From assembly GCA_045863575.1 (NCBI GenBank), contig BTUC01000320.1, forward strand, positions 1-8,229: DNA of 8,229 nucleotides, written 5' to 3'. Both the position numbers and the translations under genes were made by a program. This DNA comes from JAAXZI01 sp045863575. GTDB taxonomy: Bacteria; Planctomycetota; Phycisphaerae; UBA1845; PWPN01. Below the pieces are notes generated by a model. It was not told the origin of the DNA and searched no databases. It was given only the letters and a program-made list of their open reading frames with translations. This document shows positions 6,538-8,229 of this stretch, piece after piece; position 1 is the stretch's first letter; each line of letters begins with the position of its first letter.

Positions 6538-6688
6538 ACAGGTGGTGCGGGGCTGGTGTTAGGTGTCGGGGGCGCCAGCGGCCCGGGCTCATGGGTTGTG
6601 GACGCACGTCGCAGGCTGTGGCCCGCTTGCTACTTGGTGCGGGCCGTGATGTTTGAGAGATTCGTTGCCTGCCAAGCCCCCACCCTGA

Positions 6689-6714
6689 CCCTCCTCCGGA
6701 GTACCGAGGGAGGG
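6689..6714. repeat. REP-like hairpin 1
   Basis: Arms 6689-6699 and 6704-6714 pair over 11 positions (CCCTCC outer part with GGAGGG, inner CGG with CCG), with one mismatch and one G-T pair and an AGTA loop. It sits in the 336-bp gene-free gap 6538-6873, downstream of both the small + gene and the - strand acyltransferase gene. The first part of that gap (6538-6680) holds nothing I can identify. Confidence 0.5.
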
Positions 6715-6746
6715 AATTCGCTGCCGATAGCAGGGCGCGTGATTTG

Positions 6747-6776
6747 GCCCTCGGACCCCTCGCTTGCGCTCAGGGC
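6747..6776. repeat. REP-like hairpin 2
   Basis: GCCCT (6747-6751) can pair with AGGGC (6772-6776). Alternatively CCCT (6757-6760) pairs with AGGG (6772-6775) around the partly self-complementary CGCTTGCG. The wording cccctcgcttgcgctcaggg followed by ctttgtg resembles an interspersed spacer motif I associate with planctomycete genomes; that memory is the only external support. Between convergent gene ends it could act as a bidirectional transcript boundary. Confidence 0.45.
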
Positions 6777-6795
6777 TTTGTGCTAACCGCCGACG

Positions 6796-6841
6796 CCCAA
6801 CCCCCAACCCCCAACCTCCAACACCCACCCCCCAACCTCCC
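6796..6841. repeat. C-rich tract with CCCCCAA units
   Basis: C runs occur at 6796-6798, 6801-6805, 6808-6812, 6824-6826, 6828-6833 and 6839-6841, mostly separated by AA, giving a roughly 7-nt period in the first half. The - strand is correspondingly G-rich and lies 33 nt beyond the acyltransferase stop codon, so it would be transcribed into that mRNA's 3' region. Six G tracts of at least three are present, but an 11-nt gap (6813-6823) splits them into two groups of three, so a strict G3 N1-7 quadruplex motif is not met; long-loop or two-tier forms are possible. Confidence 0.6.
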
Positions 6842-6873
6842 GCACGCAACCCCTGAAAGCCCACGCCTGCCGC

Positions 6874-7833
6874 TCAGCTCTTGCTGATATGGCACGGATA
6901 TCGGCTGATGTGTGCCGCGATGTTGTCGGCGTACTTCTGCATGGCCTGCTGGAGGATGGCCGGCTCGTCCACTTCGGTTTCCGGATCCACCAGCGGTTCG
7001 GTGGGGATCAGGCGGAAGTAGAAGTTCTTACGCGATACCACGAAGCCCTGAATGATCGGCGCTCCGCAGCGCAGGGCGATCTGCATGGTGCCGGTGAGGA
7101 ATTCGCGCTCCTGACCGAACATGGTGACTTTGGCGGTCTTCAAACGTGATCCGCGGATCCGCCCGATGTCCAGTGCGCTGCCCAGGATGAACCCCTCCTC
7201 GAAGCAGCGGTAGAGCGCCCGCGGGTAGGTATCCGCGAAAAACATCCGGATGGCCCGGAACTCCGGGAAGGTGTCCTCGTAACGCTCCTGGATGTACCGC
7301 CGCAGCGCGCCTTCGTTCCGGTCCCGGACTCCGGCGACCTTGTAACCCAGCAGGGCCATGAGCAGAATCAGCACGTGGTGTGATCCGTTATGGCTCATGC
7401 AGACGTAAACACCCTTGCCCCGAGCGAGGGCTTCGTCAAAGACCTCGCGACGGTGGAACTTCACCCGCTTGAGGATCTTCTCGCGGGGCAGCTTATCGAA
7501 AATCAGGTAAAGCAGCTTATCGCAGCGCGTGCGTGTGAAGTGATGCAGGCAGGCCCACCGGACGTCCGGGCATTCCCCCCGTTCCAAGGCCGGGCCGAAC
7601 ACTTTGCGCAGCTGCTCGTGAAACCGCCGCCGGCGCTTGTAGTTGATGGCCCATTCGCAAACGCCGAAGAACTGCCCGAACAGATACAGCCCGGTGAGGG
7701 AAAAACAGCGGGCCCAGGCATACAGGAACCCACGCACTATCATGAACTTAAGGCGCGTAAGCGCACTCAGTTCCAGCGTGTCTACTTCATTCTGACTCAA
7801 AGGAGGATCAACAATGATCTGGTCCGCGGCCAT
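6874..7833 (-). CDS. LpxL/HtrB-like lysophospholipid (lipid A) acyltransferase family protein
   Basis: The 319-residue protein belongs by pattern to PF03279, whose members add acyl chains to lipid A or related lipids at the inner membrane. Residues 44-63 form a hydrophobic segment fitting membrane association. The order of family features is kept: an active-site His block (SHNGSHH, 147-153), a central ALD (Asp222) before KVTMFGQ (FG 239-240), then LTGTMQIALRCGAPII (TG 247-248) and a pattern like xGFVVSRKNFYFRL. The oddity is the active site: the family norm is HX4D or HX4E, whereas here His148 is followed at +5 by His153. The start ATG at 7833 has GGAG only 4 nt upstream on its strand. It is divergent from the PHP gene and convergent with the small + gene. 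No other lipid A genes are nearby, so substrate is open; it could also modify another polar lipid. Confidence 0.82.
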   Translation of the reverse strand: MAADQIIVDPPLSQNEVDTLELSALTRLKFMIVRGFLYAWARCFSLTGLYLFGQFFGVCEWAINYKRRRRFHEQLRKVFGPALERGECPDVRWACLHHFTRTRCDKLLYLIFDKLPREKILKRVKFHRREVFDEALARGKGVYVCMSHNGSHHVLILLMALLGYKVAGVRDRNEGALRRYIQERYEDTFPEFRAIRMFFADTYPRALYRCFEEGFILGSALDIGRIRGSRLKTAKVTMFGQEREFLTGTMQIALRCGAPIIQGFVVSRKNFYFRLIPTEPLVDPETEVDEPAILQQAMQKYADNIAAHISRYPCHISKS

Positions 7834-7846
7834 GCGACTCCGGCGT

Positions 7847-7929
7847 CCGCCTCAGGTGGGCAGCCCGGGGATGCCGGCGAACCGCATCCGCCAGACCAGA
7901 CCCGAAGATCCTGCCCACCCGCCTCAAGT
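7847..7929. promoter_or_regulatory. Direct and inverted repeats in the divergent intergenic region
   Basis: The 231-bp gap 7834-8064 separates two divergent genes. GGTGGGCAG (7855-7863) is perfectly inverted at CTGCCCACC (7911-7919), spaced 47 nt apart. CCGCCTCAGGT (7847-7857) recurs as CCGCCTCAAGT (7919-7929), 10 of 11 matching and 72 bp apart. The two repeat sets overlap, giving two composite sites just upstream of the acyltransferase start. This could be an operator or a mRNA leader structure. I find no strong promoter hexamers here on either strand. Confidence 0.35.
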
Positions 7930-8064
7930 CACCCCATCGTATCGGATAATAGACCCCCTGAACAAGACTGCGTTAGCGGGGGGCCGGGAACTTTATCGGA
8001 ACTGCGTTTGGCCGTACACTGCCGGTTCGGAACGCGAGCAGCTTGCTTCCTAAGAGGTGATGAG

Positions 8065-8229
8065 GTGGCTCTTTACGATCAGCACCTGCACTGCTGGTTC
8101 TCGGTGGACTCAGAAGCGGACCCGGTCGCCAACGCCCGGCAAGCCCTCGCCCTGGAACTGGGCGGGCTGAGCCTGACGGATCATTACGATACCCACCCGA
8201 TCGAGTGGGCCCAGTGCAAGTATGATTAC
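8065..8229 (+). CDS. PHP-domain phosphoesterase (histidinol-phosphatase-like), 3' end missing
   Basis: Fifty-five residues from GTG 8065 run off the window end. YDQHLHCWFSVDSE (4-17) is PHP motif I, with His7 and His9 as metal ligands and Asp15 following. LSLTDHYDTHP (35-45) is the second conserved block (Asp39, His40, Asp42). PHP enzymes are metal-dependent phosphoesterases; the spacing looks most like the HisJ/HisK histidinol-phosphatase group, but other PHP hydrolases share these blocks, so the specific reaction is uncertain. The start is set by GAGGTGAT (8054-8061), an excellent anti-16S match whose core ends 6 nt before the GTG. An ATG at 8060 is in another frame. It is divergent from the acyltransferase gene. 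Confidence 0.82.
   Translation, partial: MALYDQHLHCWFSVDSEADPVANARQALALELGGLSLTDHYDTHPIEWAQCKYDY

Noticed and set aside
6177..6656. Alternative + frame (159 codons) over the small acidic protein
   Set aside because: It is Arg/Gly-rich without domain features and runs on into the repeat-bearing spacer; the 6220 frame has a ribosome site and a more protein-like composition.
6589..6864. - strand open frame giving a Gly/Trp/Val-rich peptide
   Set aside because: It is a translation of the C-rich tract and REP-like hairpins; the repeated GWG-type wording comes from the repeat DNA.
1..8229. tRNA, rRNA, CRISPR array, insertion sequence, phage or toxin-antitoxin genes
   Set aside because: No cloverleaf or T-loop signature in the spacers, no regularly spaced identical repeats, and no transposase, integrase or toxin-like reading frame was found.

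Overview
The window is GC-rich bacterial chromosome with moderately spaced genes, mostly on the + strand. It most likely comes from the Planctomycetota or a related lineage. Three things suggest this: a secreted protein with a PEP-CTERM anchor, GTG starts, and intergenic spacers filled with short GC-rich hairpins and C-rich or CAACTGG-type low-complexity tails of a kind I associate with planctomycete genomes. The assignment is an inference, since there is no rRNA or marker phylogeny in the window.

Layout. 1-861: 3' part of a zinc-dependent phospholipase C-like gene. 1154-2449: complete gltA-type citrate synthase with all three catalytic residues. 2457-2610: spacer with hairpins and a low-complexity tail. 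2651-3472: lipoprotein resembling DUF4136, preceded by a near-consensus sigma70 promoter that implies a leaderless start. 3473-3794: AT-rich stretch, candidate promoter and long leader. 3795-4679: PEP-CTERM secreted protein with a strong Shine-Dalgarno, followed by a 14-bp hairpin closed by a GGAA loop. 5023-6018: class I-like polyphosphate kinase 2. 6220-6537: small acidic protein of unknown function. 6538-6873: gene-free spacer with REP-like hairpins and a C-rich tract. 6874-7833 (- strand): LpxL/HtrB-like acyltransferase with an unusual active-site motif. 8065-8229: start of a PHP-domain phosphoesterase, transcribed divergently from the acyltransferase.

The genes do not form an obvious operon. 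Spacers are 170-340 bp and several contain hairpins or promoter-like sites, so most genes are probably transcribed singly. Citrate synthase and PPK2 are housekeeping (TCA entry; polyphosphate-nucleotide exchange). The lipoprotein, PEP-CTERM protein and acyltransferase all concern the cell envelope but have no visible direct link.

I do not see a convincing new multi-gene system. The points most worth checking are the HX4H motif in the acyltransferase, the leaderless lipoprotein start, the possible RNA switch ahead of the PEP-CTERM gene, the repeat-bearing divergent promoter region at 7847-7929, and the repetitive spacers.
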